From a virus: a DNA stretch of 46,400 nucleotides. The DNA is taken from positions 1 to 46,400 of IMG/VR virus record IMGVR_UViG_3300031746_000043, one strand, 5' to 3'. Below are positions 6,548-15,044 of the stretch, in pieces (positions within the stretch are counted from its first letter, which is position 1; each line of letters starts with the position of its first letter). Below the pieces are notes generated by a model that saw only the letters and a program-made list of their open reading frames with translations, had not been told where the DNA came from and made no database searches. The position numbers were made by a program, and so were the translations under genes.

Positions 6548-7426
6548 TTATTTTTCCGTTGATTTTATTTCTGAAATTGGGAGTGTTCCCAAACTTATAA
6601 ATGGTGTTGCTCCTCCAGTTACTTGTGGCATAACTCCATTCCATTTAGCAATAGCTTCTTTTTGAACATCTAATGCTTTACTTTGAACTTCTATTTGAGA
6701 TAGTTGAACTAACTCTGGAGTTATTGATTGTTTTTTTAATCTTAACGCCTCTGCTTCTGCTGTAGCTTTTGTTACAGTCTGCTGAGCTTCATATTTGATT
6801 TGTTCAAGTTTATTCTTAGCTGCTAAAGCATTTTGTTCTTGTGTAACTTTATTTTCAATAGCTTGTGAAAAGGATGCACTAAATGCAAAATCAACAATTG
6901 AAATATCTTCAATTATTATCCCCCTTGATGCAAGTTTATCTCTTAAAGTAGTTTTCATATTTTCTCTAACTGCTTCTCTTTTAGTAATTAATTCTACAGC
7001 ATTAAATTGTGCAGTTGCTGCTTTATTACTTTCCTGTTCTAAAGGATAAATAATTTTATCAGCATAATTAACTCCAATAGTTCTATAAAGTTCAGGAACA
7101 CTTTCTGGTGAAAGATGATAGTTTATCGCTATCTTAGTATTCACATCCTGCAAATCTGCCGAAGCTGCAGTTAATGATGCCTCATACTTTTGTGTTCTTG
7201 TATCCATTTTTACTACAGATTGAACAAAAGGTATTTTAAAATTAAGACCCTCTCCAGTTGCTACTACACTTGGTTTTCCAAATGTTAGAACAACTCCCCT
7301 ATAACCTGCAGGGATTGTATAAACTGTAGAATATAATAATGCCCCAAAAAACAGAAGTAATATTCCATAAACAATTAATTTTATTACTTTCTTTTTTTCG
7401 TCTTTTTTATTAGTATCTGTCTCCAT
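6548..7426 (-). CDS. SPFH/prohibitin-family membrane protein
   Basis: 292 aa. A basic N-terminus, one membrane helix (about 15-36), then the SPFH/Band-7 core: IPAGYRGVVLTFGKP, GEGLNFKIPFVQSV, DTRTQKYEA, INYHLSPESVPELYRTIG, and EDISIVDFAFSASFSQAIE. An Ala/Glu/Lys coiled coil follows (about 195-245). These scaffold proteins form membrane rings in host cells, usually with a protease or in membrane microdomains. In a virus it may organise membrane sites for assembly or block host lysis. The inner ATG (METDTNK) lies 27 bases from a TATA box, suggesting a leaderless mRNA. Confidence 0.88.
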   Translation of the reverse strand: METDTNKKDEKKKVIKLIVYGILLLFFGALLYSTVYTIPAGYRGVVLTFGKPSVVATGEGLNFKIPFVQSVVKMDTRTQKYEASLTAASADLQDVNTKIAINYHLSPESVPELYRTIGVNYADKIIYPLEQESNKAATAQFNAVELITKREAVRENMKTTLRDKLASRGIIIEDISIVDFAFSASFSQAIENKVTQEQNALAAKNKLEQIKYEAQQTVTKATAEAEALRLKKQSITPELVQLSQIEVQSKALDVQKEAIAKWNGVMPQVTGGATPFISLGTLPISEIKSTEK

Positions 7427-7447
7427 CTTCAATTTAAACAATTTAAA

Positions 7448-7458
7448 CTATTTAAATC
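7448..7458 (-). promoter_or_regulatory. TATA box of the SPFH gene
   Basis: In sense orientation GATTTAAATAG, centred about 27 bases before the ATG at 7426. That is the normal archaeal TATA-to-start spacing, so the transcript would begin at or next to the start codon. Confidence 0.5.
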
Positions 7459-7574
7459 TATTTGATTATGTTGTTACTACTTTTACTTTACATCGCCCAA
7501 TGTTGATTGTCGGAACCATACATAACTTGCTACTTATTAGTGACACATACATTGTTGCGTTAAGTGGACTTGAA

Positions 7575-7593
7575 AAAGATTAAAAAAAATAAA
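7575..7593 (-). terminator. Poly-T terminator after the 81-aa gene
   Basis: Just past the stop at 7594 the sense strand reads a run of eight Ts, then AATCTTTTTC. A T run without a hairpin is the usual archaeal transcription stop. It separates the upstream operon from the SPFH promoter. Confidence 0.5.
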
Positions 7594-7839
7594 CTAATCT
7601 TCTTCTGTGTCCTCAAAATCAACTTCGTATTTTTTCTCTGAAACATCAAGCCTATCTTTAAAGTCTTGGTCTGCTTTGTCTTTGAGCATACCTAAAAAGC
7701 TCTGTAAAGCCATTATATCGTTTAAACTGGCTTGTTTCTTATCAATATCATAACCATATTCAAAATTAACTTCTCCATTTTCATCCTGCACTAAACGAAC
7801 ATAAGCAATTCCAAGAAGTTTTTTAGTTGGAGTTTTCAT
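7594..7839 (-). CDS. Acidic hypothetical protein, 81 aa
   Basis: 81 aa (MKTPTKKLLGIAYVRLV...) with an N-terminal beta hairpin, a helix (SLNDIMALQSFLGMLKDKA) and a very acidic tail (DFEDTEED). It overlaps the preceding zinc gene by 4 bases. No family recognised. Confidence 0.6.
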   Translation of the reverse strand: MKTPTKKLLGIAYVRLVQDENGEVNFEYGYDIDKKQASLNDIMALQSFLGMLKDKADQDFKDRLDVSEKKYEVDFEDTEED

Positions 7840-8072
7840 GGTTTCATACTATGCTTTAAATTTAATCTTGCTATAAATTCTGCAATTGATAAAAGACATC
7901 TATCTGAATAAACATTCTTGTCTATAAAACAATAATGTCTCCATTGAGGATACCATTTAATTTCTCCCAGTTTACAATTAGAACATTTACTCCAGACTTC
8001 TATAACTCTTGTTTTTGGCTTAGGTTTTCCTTCTTTGAATATTAACCATTCATCTTTTTGGACTATCTTCAT
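7836..8072 (-). CDS. Zinc-binding mini-protein, 78 aa
   Basis: 78 aa with CSNC near residue 30 and WRHYC plus a later Cys that could complete a metal site. The N-terminus (VQKDEWLIFKEGKPKPKTRV) is a basic beta hairpin. It overlaps its neighbours by 4 bases on each side, so translation is coupled. Confidence 0.6.
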   Translation of the reverse strand: MKIVQKDEWLIFKEGKPKPKTRVIEVWSKCSNCKLGEIKWYPQWRHYCFIDKNVYSDRCLLSIAEFIARLNLKHSMKP

Positions 8073-8596
8073 TTTAACTCCTGACTATTAAAAATATCTA
8101 AGACTTTCCTTGCCCAAACTCTATCACTCTCTTTCTCTTTTTCTGTTAAGTCTTTGTAAGGGGTTAGGGATTGTAATTTCCATCTTTTCTTATTTTTCTC
8201 GGTTAGATTATCTAAAAAATAAGCTGTCCATCTACAAAATTGGTAATGTTCTAAATCTGCTAATTTTTCTAAGAGTATATTCTCGGAAGTTTTATTCACG
8301 CTTTCGCCTTTATTCATCTTCCGAGTTTGAAACTTAAAGAAACTATATCTTTTTCCACAAGAACAATAAGTTGGTTTTTTAGAATGTTTAATACAAAATC
8401 CACAATTTCTACATTCCCATTGGATAATCGGTTTAAATTCGCTTTTATATGCAACCTTCTTAATCTCACTATCAATGTCTTTTATCTCTGGAGACCAACA
8501 CTTCCCATTATTAAAACCACAATGATAACATATTTTATCCTTGTCTTTTTGAGTATCAATAGTTCTAAACTTTTCTCCACAATTTTTACATATCAT
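8069..8596 (-). CDS. Zinc-ribbon protein with RyR-like C-terminal domain, 175 aa
   Basis: The N-terminus has several zinc knuckles: CKNCG at 3-7, CYHCG at about 23, CRNCG at about 62, CSCG at about 78. The C-terminal 65 residues (EHYQFCRWTAYFL, then LTPYKDLTEKEKESDRVWA) match the consensus of the small RyR-like domain known in phage and bacterial proteins, with its YxxLxExEKxxDR signature. That domain is thought to bind nucleotide-like ligands. This is inference from memory of the family. Confidence 0.65.
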   Translation of the reverse strand: MICKNCGEKFRTIDTQKDKDKICYHCGFNNGKCWSPEIKDIDSEIKKVAYKSEFKPIIQWECRNCGFCIKHSKKPTYCSCGKRYSFFKFQTRKMNKGESVNKTSENILLEKLADLEHYQFCRWTAYFLDNLTEKNKKRWKLQSLTPYKDLTEKEKESDRVWARKVLDIFNSQELK

Positions 8597-8751
8597 TATT
8601 CAATCTTCCTGATTTGTTTATCCCACTCTCTATTTAATTTTTCTATATCTTTCTTATCTAAAATTAAGATAGGTTCTCTTGCTTTTTCTCTGATTGTAAC
8701 CAAAATACAATCTTCTCCAAAGCAATGAATTTTAGTAAAGTCTATTGTCAT
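8596..8751 (-). CDS. Hypothetical protein, 51 aa
   Basis: 51 aa from the ATG at 8751 (MTIDFTKIHCFGED), preceded by AAGGAG. A longer frame to 8820 runs inside the methyltransferase gene and lacks a ribosome site. It overlaps the methyltransferase stop by 4 bases (ATGA). Function unknown. Confidence 0.5.
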   Translation of the reverse strand: MTIDFTKIHCFGEDCILVTIREKAREPILILDKKDIEKLNREWDKQIRKIE

Positions 8752-10127
8752 TGTAGTAACTCCTTGATGATTTTGGCAACAACATTCACACTTTGTCCAT
8801 TTCCTGCAAGTTTGTAACATTGAGTATCTGATAACCCATTCAAGTTTACTTCATCTTTTAAGAATCCCTGTAATCTAAAACATTCTTTTGGAGTTAATCT
8901 TCTTAACTTTCCAGCACCAACTACATTTCTATGTAGTTTCTCATAAAAAAACTCAGGAGAATTTACTCCTTTGTGCATATTTGCATCAAGACAATTTGCT
9001 ATAACTTGTTGTCTATCTGACATAGGATTAGCATTTAAACTATTAACAATATCTTCTTTTATTGATAAACTTGGATTATCCCTATCTCCACATAACTGCA
9101 TTACCATTGGAACATTATTTCCACCAGTTCCCATTTTCATGCTTAGAGTTGGGCTTAATTCATTTTCCCTAAACCCCTTAGTTCTTGAATCAAATCCTTT
9201 CCTGTCATAAACCATTGGAGTAACTATTCCACCAGAAGTATCTCCATGAGAGTTTAATGTTGGAGAAATTCCATCATATTCTCGCATTTTATCTTTGTAA
9301 CGACTATCATAAACCAAATTATCTTTTTGAACATTAGTTAGTGAATTACTGCAACCATCCTCTCTCGGTTCTAAATTTTGAAATCTGCCTATTTCTTTAT
9401 CTCGTTTAGGATTATTTGTTCTTGGATAACTTCTCATAGCAATTATCTTACTTTCCTTTTCTTGTAGATATTTTCTAAATCTTTCCTGTAGTAATTCACT
9501 AAGATAATATTTTTCATCTACTATTGGTTCTAAAATATCTTTAATAAATACTTTTAATTCTTCTCTATCTGGAAATTTAAAATCCTGCTTAATGTCCCTT
9601 CTAATTCCTACAAAGAAAATTCTCGGTCTGCTTTGAGGTATTCCATAATCTTTAGTATTTAATATTTGGGAATAAACTTTATAACCACAATTAATCCAAG
9701 AATTTATTAGTTTATCTCTAAAATCTTCAAACTTCTTACTCATCAATCCCTTAACATTTTCAAATAAGAAATATTTAGGTTGTTTAATCTTCAATGCCTT
9801 TGTTAGTTCTAAACCTAAGATAGTTCTTCCTTTGTTTAAGTCTTGTTTTTCTGCAACCGAAACATCTTGACATGGAAAACCACCAGTTATTAAATCAAAA
9901 TCTGGCACGACATTCCAATCTATTTTGGAAATGTCTCCAAAATTGTGTGGTCTGATTACCTCCCCTTTTAACATATCTGGAAACTTATGACAATGGTTGT
10001 GTTCAAAACATTCAATAGCATATTTATCAATCTCTGAAAATCCAACACATTCAAACTCTATCTCCAACTGCTTTAAAGCAAAATTATCAGTTCCATAACC
10101 TGCAAATGCAGTAAAGAGTTTTATCAT
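8748..10127 (-). CDS. DNA (cytosine-5) methyltransferase
   Basis: 459 aa. Methylates cytosine C5 in DNA using S-adenosylmethionine. Motif I is FTAFAGYGT (5-13). The catalytic loop is GGFPCQDVS with Cys86. ENVKG (123-127) and QSRPRIFFVG (about 168-177) are motifs VI and VIII, and the C-terminal motifs are RRLTPKECFRLQGF and AGNGQSVNVV. The target-recognition region (about 225-400) is long and contains repeated LSPTLS/LSIKED-like segments. No restriction enzyme lies next to it, so it probably protects viral DNA from host restriction. Confidence 0.92.
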   Translation of the reverse strand: MIKLFTAFAGYGTDNFALKQLEIEFECVGFSEIDKYAIECFEHNHCHKFPDMLKGEVIRPHNFGDISKIDWNVVPDFDLITGGFPCQDVSVAEKQDLNKGRTILGLELTKALKIKQPKYFLFENVKGLMSKKFEDFRDKLINSWINCGYKVYSQILNTKDYGIPQSRPRIFFVGIRRDIKQDFKFPDREELKVFIKDILEPIVDEKYYLSELLQERFRKYLQEKESKIIAMRSYPRTNNPKRDKEIGRFQNLEPREDGCSNSLTNVQKDNLVYDSRYKDKMREYDGISPTLNSHGDTSGGIVTPMVYDRKGFDSRTKGFRENELSPTLSMKMGTGGNNVPMVMQLCGDRDNPSLSIKEDIVNSLNANPMSDRQQVIANCLDANMHKGVNSPEFFYEKLHRNVVGAGKLRRLTPKECFRLQGFLKDEVNLNGLSDTQCYKLAGNGQSVNVVAKIIKELLQ

Positions 10128-10158
10128 TTCTTTTCTCCTTTTTGTAATTCTATTGTTT

Positions 10159-10812
10159 TCATTCTTTCACCTCAATTCCAAGCATCTCTGATGCTATACC
10201 AAGGAACCGGCCATAGCCACAATCAAGATGGCGCCCGCCATAAGCATCACAGCTGAGCCCGAGCCTGTTGACATACCACGCCCTTAATATTAATTCTTCA
10301 TTATTTAATATTAATTCTTCATTATTAATATAAATACCCATACCTTCTTTTTGTTTTAAGAAAACTAAATTTATATATTTATATAATAAATTACCTAAAA
10401 GACATTTCCAAATCGAATGATATTTTGCTTCTTCTTTTGTTAAAAAACTATTTAATTTTAAATTATTTATATTAAACTCTTCTCCTTTTAATTTCTTATA
10501 TTGAATTTCGGTAATCTTAATTCCGCCCTTATCCAACAAGGTATTTGAATTTATTGATTTTAATAATTCACAGTCTTTTATTATTTTTATCTTACCTTTA
10601 AATTGAACTAAAGCATCACAAGTATCAAAATAATTATCTCTCCAATCATCTTGTTTTGAATTTAATCTCCTTTCTATTATTTGTTTCATAGTCATAGGAA
10701 TACGATTATCTTTAATCAATAATTCCATCTGTTTCGTATTCTCGCCATAAAACTCTTTATACTTTTCTCTTTTTGGCTGTTCATTTAAACTAAATTCTTC
10801 TTTGTCTGTCAT
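10159..10812 (-). CDS. Hypothetical protein with 7-residue internal repeat, 217 aa
   Basis: 217 aa, not recognised. The body is AT-rich and lysine-rich, but the last 45 residues (RAWYVNRLGLSCDAYGGRHL...) are encoded by clearly more GC-rich DNA (10195-10283) and look strongly conserved. Just before this lies a perfect 21-bp tandem duplication (10284-10304 and 10305-10325) that repeats NNEELIL in frame. It overlaps the recombinase gene by 4 bases. Confidence 0.65.
   Translation of the reverse strand: MTDKEEFSLNEQPKREKYKEFYGENTKQMELLIKDNRIPMTMKQIIERRLNSKQDDWRDNYFDTCDALVQFKGKIKIIKDCELLKSINSNTLLDKGGIKITEIQYKKLKGEEFNINNLKLNSFLTKEEAKYHSIWKCLLGNLLYKYINLVFLKQKEGMGIYINNEELILNNEELILRAWYVNRLGLSCDAYGGRHLDCGYGRFLGIASEMLGIEVKE
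10284..10325. repeat. Perfect 21-bp tandem duplication inside a gene
   Basis: Two identical 21-bp units back to back, adding seven residues in frame to the 217-aa protein. Being perfect, it is a recent slippage product. Confidence 0.9.
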
Positions 10813-11612
10813 TTCACTTCTCCCATTATCTTATTTATCTTTCTTCGTTCTGCTTCATTAAATATTAAAGAACTTCCATAATGCGCCATAAATGTATCCA
10901 TATCGTGGCCCATTCTATAACACAGCTCTCCACTATCAATTCCAAAAGTTCTCATCCAACTACCATAGGTTTTTCTTATATTATGTGGAGAAAAGTTATG
11001 CCAATCCTTTATCCCAACCTTTTTTAGCTTTCTTTTAAGGATATTTGAATAGGAAACAACTTTGGATTGATAATATTTCTTCCTATCTTCATTATTTAAC
11101 TCATCATAATTCTTTGGAAGCTTTGAATTATCTAAAAAAATAAAATCCTTTGGATTAATTGTTTTCCCTCTAACAAATGATTTATACTCTTGAATAAAAT
11201 TGCTTGCAACAAAGAATCCTCTTGACTTTCCTATTGCATAAAAATTCTTTTTGGCTTTCCTTTGCTTAACTATCTCAAATTTAATAGTTCCTCGTTCAAT
11301 ATCTATATTCTCATGCTTTAAATTAAGAGCTTCCATAATTCTCGCGCCAGTATGCAATAAAGTTATGAAAAAGAACCTGTGTTCTTTATTCTTCAAAGAA
11401 TTAATAAACAATTCCCAGTCATCAGGAAAGAAATATGTTCTTCTATCATCTCTTACTGAATAACCTGAACCATTACTTCTCATTCCCATTTTTAATCCAT
11501 CAGTCCTGGTTTTATTCAATTTAAGAATTTGTTTGCCACAAGAACAAACAAGTAAGTTATCTTGCTCAATAAAATTATGCCTATGCGAACTATTATCTTT
11601 TTTTATATCCAT
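10809..11612 (-). CDS. Tyrosine recombinase / integrase
   Basis: 267 aa. The catalytic set is visible: Arg91 in LLHTGARIMEAL, His210 and Arg213 in HNIRKTYGSWM, His236 in MGHDMDT and the nucleophile Tyr245 in MAHYGSS. The N-terminus is short, with a possible zinc knuckle (CSCG, 23-26). It could integrate the element, resolve dimers or invert DNA. No tRNA-like attachment site is visible, so resolution of circular dimers is as likely as integration. Confidence 0.9.
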   Translation of the reverse strand: MDIKKDNSSHRHNFIEQDNLLVCSCGKQILKLNKTRTDGLKMGMRSNGSGYSVRDDRRTYFFPDDWELFINSLKNKEHRFFFITLLHTGARIMEALNLKHENIDIERGTIKFEIVKQRKAKKNFYAIGKSRGFFVASNFIQEYKSFVRGKTINPKDFIFLDNSKLPKNYDELNNEDRKKYYQSKVVSYSNILKRKLKKVGIKDWHNFSPHNIRKTYGSWMRTFGIDSGELCYRMGHDMDTFMAHYGSSLIFNEAERRKINKIMGEVK

Positions 11613-11725
11613 TTACTTGATTTGAAAATCACCTTTAAAGATAAACATTAAAATAAATATAAATTCTTTTATCGTCTATCAAATTTTAAGTGTTTTTCAC
11701 TTTGTTTATCTATTATCCTAAAAGA
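11613..11725 (-). promoter_or_regulatory. Promoter region of the recombinase operon
   Basis: 113 bases with an archaeal-style TATA element (sense TTTATATTTA, about 45 bases before the recombinase ATG) and a weak AGGTGA ribosome site. The 3' side follows the radical SAM gene's upstream neighbour without any larger feature. Confidence 0.4.
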
Positions 11726-12691
11726 TTAACTATTTATAGTTTTTGTTTCTATTCTTTCTAATTCCTTTTCAAAAAAAGGTTTATACCCTCTTAATCTTTC
11801 AGATTTTTCCATAACATCTTTAAGATTCATTTTAAAAGCACCCATCATATTACCCCAACAAGCAAGAGCAATAAATTCAGGTTTATCATATATCTTCCTA
11901 TCCCTCATAACATAAACTCCTTGCTTTTCATTTTGTAATAGTTTCATTCGTTTATAGACACTTTCAAAAGTATCTTTTTCTCCAACATAACAATACCAAC
12001 GAGTTCCCCAATCCTTTAATCCAGCTTCCTTTAGCATTTTAATTGCTTTAATAACTATTGGAGTATATGCAATATCATCAAAGGCAAATCTTATTTCTTG
12101 TTTATGTTTCAAAGAAAAAAGTATTTTGCATATTTCAGGAGTTAATAATCTAAAATCCAATCCTTGATTAAAGTCTACTATTAAATCATTATCTTTAATC
12201 TGTTGAGCAATCTTTTTAAAATGTTCAGGCACAGCAAGAATATTATTATCAAGAATAACTATCTCTTTATGTTTTTTATCCCAAAATTCATAAATATCAC
12301 AATTAATTCTTATTCTACCTTCGTGAGCTTGAACCTTACAGAAATAACAATTTCTAATACACCCTCTTGTTGTAAAACCAAGAGAGTAATCACATTTAAA
12401 AGTTTCATAATCAGGCATAAGGTGTTCTATTTCATCAGGCAACCTATTAGCATTAACTCCAATCCCCCCAATCTCAACATTCTTAAATTGTTTGGCAACT
12501 TTTAATGCAGTATCTTTATTCTTATCAAAAATACAGGATACATATACTTTATCAAAGGGAATAAGTCTTTGGGAGATTGTTTTATCTCTCATTAAATAAA
12601 CCTTATCCCTTTTATTCTTATGATACCTTGCAATTTTCATTAAAGCTAAGTTTGGCAAAGTTCCATCAATTTGTATTAATCCTATTTCCAT
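11726..12691 (-). CDS. Radical SAM enzyme (virus-type, function unknown)
   Basis: 321 aa from the ATG at 12691 (MEIGLIQIDGTLPNL). An N-terminal Rossmann-like region (1-95) precedes the radical SAM cluster motif CIRNCYFC (Cys111, Cys115, Cys118), followed by ILDNNIL and DFNQGLDFRLL as in related phage-borne enzymes. Such proteins bind a 4Fe-4S cluster and make a 5'-deoxyadenosyl radical. The substrate is unknown. It lies 42 bases after a ParB-like gene, a pairing I recall from other viruses. A nucleic-acid or tRNA modification role is inference. Confidence 0.85.
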   Translation of the reverse strand: MEIGLIQIDGTLPNLALMKIARYHKNKRDKVYLMRDKTISQRLIPFDKVYVSCIFDKNKDTALKVAKQFKNVEIGGIGVNANRLPDEIEHLMPDYETFKCDYSLGFTTRGCIRNCYFCKVQAHEGRIRINCDIYEFWDKKHKEIVILDNNILAVPEHFKKIAQQIKDNDLIVDFNQGLDFRLLTPEICKILFSLKHKQEIRFAFDDIAYTPIVIKAIKMLKEAGLKDWGTRWYCYVGEKDTFESVYKRMKLLQNEKQGVYVMRDRKIYDKPEFIALACWGNMMGAFKMNLKDVMEKSERLRGYKPFFEKELERIETKTINS

Positions 12692-12733
12692 TTTCTCTTT
12701 TAAAAATAAATGGGGATTTCTCCCCAAAATAAA

Positions 12734-13651
12734 TTAATTTTTGTTTTTCTTAACAAGTTCTTCTATTTCTTTTACCTTTTCCCTTTTAGAAACTAAATCA
12801 TCATCCCATAAAAGTTTATATTTTTTCAAACGAGATTTACATAAATCATAGAAAAATTTACACGCTTCTCTACCCCCTGCTTTTCCATTTTGTTCCCAAA
12901 GCGATATTTTTGAAACAAACTCTTTTTTGAGAATTCTTGGTAATTTCTTATTACTCTTATTATCATACCATATCCTCATAAGAGCAGATAAAGGAGTTGA
13001 TTTATATAAAAGATTTCCCTCGCCATATTGTCCACAAATTACTTTCATAAAATCAGTAAATTCTTTTATTTCATCTATATCTTCAGAAGTTACTTCACAA
13101 AAATCACTTACACATTTTTCCTTACCTGCGCCATATCCTCCTTCAAAATTTTTCTGTCTTTTTGAATTGATATAAGTACCAACAAGTAATTTTACATTTA
13201 AGTGGGTTTTATCTCCATAAATTGTTACAGGCAATTTTTTAAGTATTTCATCTCCATAAGGAATTGTATTCCAATATGCTTTTAAAAAATCTGTTGATGA
13301 TTGAGTAACTCCTAAATTCCATAACCTATAAATCTTTCTTCTTTCTTCTTCATTAAGATTTCTATAAACAGCAACCCACAAATAAAGTTTAAATTCTTTA
13401 TCAGTTCCTAATTTTAACTTTATTGCTTCTATCCTATGGTTACCATCTATCAAGAAGAATTTTTCTACATTTTTTTCATTAACTACTATTGGAGAATTAA
13501 AATGAATACCTTCATTTAATCCAGTCAATATTTCCTTAACTTTTCCATTTCGGATTTTCCTTCTTTCTTCTTCATCTATGATAAAATTTTTAATGGAGAA
13601 CTTATCTATTAACATCCTTTTCATTATATAAGGAGGAGATAGTTCTGCCAT
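12734..13651 (-). CDS. ParB/sulfiredoxin-fold nuclease-like protein
   Basis: 305 aa. The N-terminal third carries the ParB-like core: strand PIVVNEK, then FFLIDGNHRIEAI (DGNHR at 69-73), the phosphate-binding GxHR box that gives CTPase or ATPase activity in this fold. The rest is helical and basic, without a clear ParB helix-turn-helix. It could also start at an inner ATG (MKRMLIDKF), which overlaps the stop of a 24-residue upstream frame with a strong AAGGAGG site. Partition, nuclease or a role with the radical SAM gene are all possible. Confidence 0.75.
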   Translation of the reverse strand: MAELSPPYIMKRMLIDKFSIKNFIIDEEERRKIRNGKVKEILTGLNEGIHFNSPIVVNEKNVEKFFLIDGNHRIEAIKLKLGTDKEFKLYLWVAVYRNLNEEERRKIYRLWNLGVTQSSTDFLKAYWNTIPYGDEILKKLPVTIYGDKTHLNVKLLVGTYINSKRQKNFEGGYGAGKEKCVSDFCEVTSEDIDEIKEFTDFMKVICGQYGEGNLLYKSTPLSALMRIWYDNKSNKKLPRILKKEFVSKISLWEQNGKAGGREACKFFYDLCKSRLKKYKLLWDDDLVSKREKVKEIEELVKKNKN

Positions 13652-13681
13652 TTTAAAGTTTTTAGGGAAGTTAAATTGTAT

Positions 13682-13843
13682 TTAATTTGTTTTTCCATTT
13701 TCTTTATACCTCCTTTCATTTGTATCAAAATAATTATTGAGAATAGTTATTATAGTATCTTGTAAGGTTTCAAAATTATGATTAATTTTATACAATTTCA
13801 AGTTCTTATTTAATTCAAGAGGTATGTCTATTTGTATTTTCAT
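13682..13843 (-). CDS. Ribbon-helix-helix mini-regulator, 53 aa
   Basis: 53 aa. MKIQIDIPLELNKNL is a typical RHH beta strand and first helix, followed by FETLQDTIITILNNYF as helix two. It sits directly upstream of the ParB-like gene, and its last codons contain that operon's AAGGAGG site. A likely autoregulator of the ParB and radical SAM operon. Confidence 0.6.
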   Translation of the reverse strand: MKIQIDIPLELNKNLKLYKINHNFETLQDTIITILNNYFDTNERRYKENGKTN

Positions 13844-13925
13844 AATATTCCAAGTATTAAATAGTATTTAAATATTTGGTTTTAAATGTAGGTTTTAAAC
13901 CGAATAACTAAAAACACATATCAAA

Positions 13926-15044
13926 TCAGTGATACTTTGATACTAATTGCTTCTTATACCTAAAATATGTTGGGCGACTTAACCCAGTCCTCTCACACCA
14001 CGCCTGCTCGCCTACGCCCTGCACTATCAAACTCAAATACTCATCTGTCTTGATGTAACTATTGGCTAACTCTACCCAATTAACCCTATCCCACTTATAA
14101 AACTCAAAGCACATAAACAAAAGCCGAATTGATAGGTTTTTAGTCGCCTCATTAGTGTTTTCTTTAATCCAACTGACTATCTCTTGTCTTTCTGTAGTGG
14201 TTAAACCTTCATAATCGTTCTTTGCTATATCAAATATGATGCTAATTTTGGTTTGGTAGTCCATTTCCAAAGGATAAGTTAGTATTCTGCTCTCAACTGC
14301 CTTGAGATGTTCTGACTTCTCGGGTTTTTCGTTTAACAGAATAATTATTCTGCCTTTGAATAGAAAACTGCTCGGCGTGTTCTTTAAAGCATTTGTTGTG
14401 TGATACTCAACAAAACCATTAACATCATTAAGACACGCTTTCAGCATATTCAGATTAATCTTATTCTCTAAAATATTTATATCATCTAAAATAATCAAAT
14501 TATTTCTATTCTCAAATAACTTTTTATAAAATTGTAATGGAGTTATATGCCCAGAAATAAAATTATAGTCCTCACCCTCTTTTAGTCCTGCCTCTTTAAT
14601 TACTCTTTTTACATTCCACGACTTTCCTAAACCGCCCTCGCCATATAATAATAACCCTCTTGACTTACCATTAACAACCATTTTAATATATTCTTTAGGA
14701 ACATAATAAATTTTATTTAATAAATCAGAAGTATTTGTATTGGCGATAACTTCCAACTGCTTTTCAAACTCCAACTTTGCCTGTATCTGTATTTCTTTAA
14801 TACCCTGAATAGTAAAATGCTCTATATATTCATCACTAATAGCAGTATCTTTTCTCAACTTCGGCATCTGAAAGCCCAGCAGTTCATTTAATTTATATTC
14901 TATCTGTGCTTTATTCTCCTCATAACTCAAAGAAGAATCCATTTCGGCAATTAAATCAAAGGTTTTATAGTCGGCATTAGCATCAGCAAACCTCTTTTTT
15001 ACATATTGCTCTAATTTATTATATCCTTTTTGTGAGATGTTCAT
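13926..15044 (-). CDS. AAA+ ATPase with C-terminal helix-turn-helix
   Basis: 372 aa. A helical N-domain (1-110), Walker A GEGGLGKS (135-142), Walker B LIILDD (183-188), a sensor segment GRIIILLNEKP and a C-terminal helix-turn-helix (WCERTGLSRPTYFRYKK, about 350-367). This resembles DnaC/IstB- or Cdc48-like viral loaders, or an origin-binding initiator. It starts inside the preceding zinc gene. A role in loading the primase-helicase or in origin recognition is inference. Confidence 0.8.
   Translation of the reverse strand: MNISQKGYNKLEQYVKKRFADANADYKTFDLIAEMDSSLSYEENKAQIEYKLNELLGFQMPKLRKDTAISDEYIEHFTIQGIKEIQIQAKLEFEKQLEVIANTNTSDLLNKIYYVPKEYIKMVVNGKSRGLLLYGEGGLGKSWNVKRVIKEAGLKEGEDYNFISGHITPLQFYKKLFENRNNLIILDDINILENKINLNMLKACLNDVNGFVEYHTTNALKNTPSSFLFKGRIIILLNEKPEKSEHLKAVESRILTYPLEMDYQTKISIIFDIAKNDYEGLTTTERQEIVSWIKENTNEATKNLSIRLLFMCFEFYKWDRVNWVELANSYIKTDEYLSLIVQGVGEQAWCERTGLSRPTYFRYKKQLVSKYH

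Noticed and set aside
7442-7593. Fifth period-5 array upstream of the SPFH gene
   Set aside because: Some TA/TG steps are 5 apart, but the phase is lost within 20-30 bases; chance in AT-rich DNA plus the TATA box.
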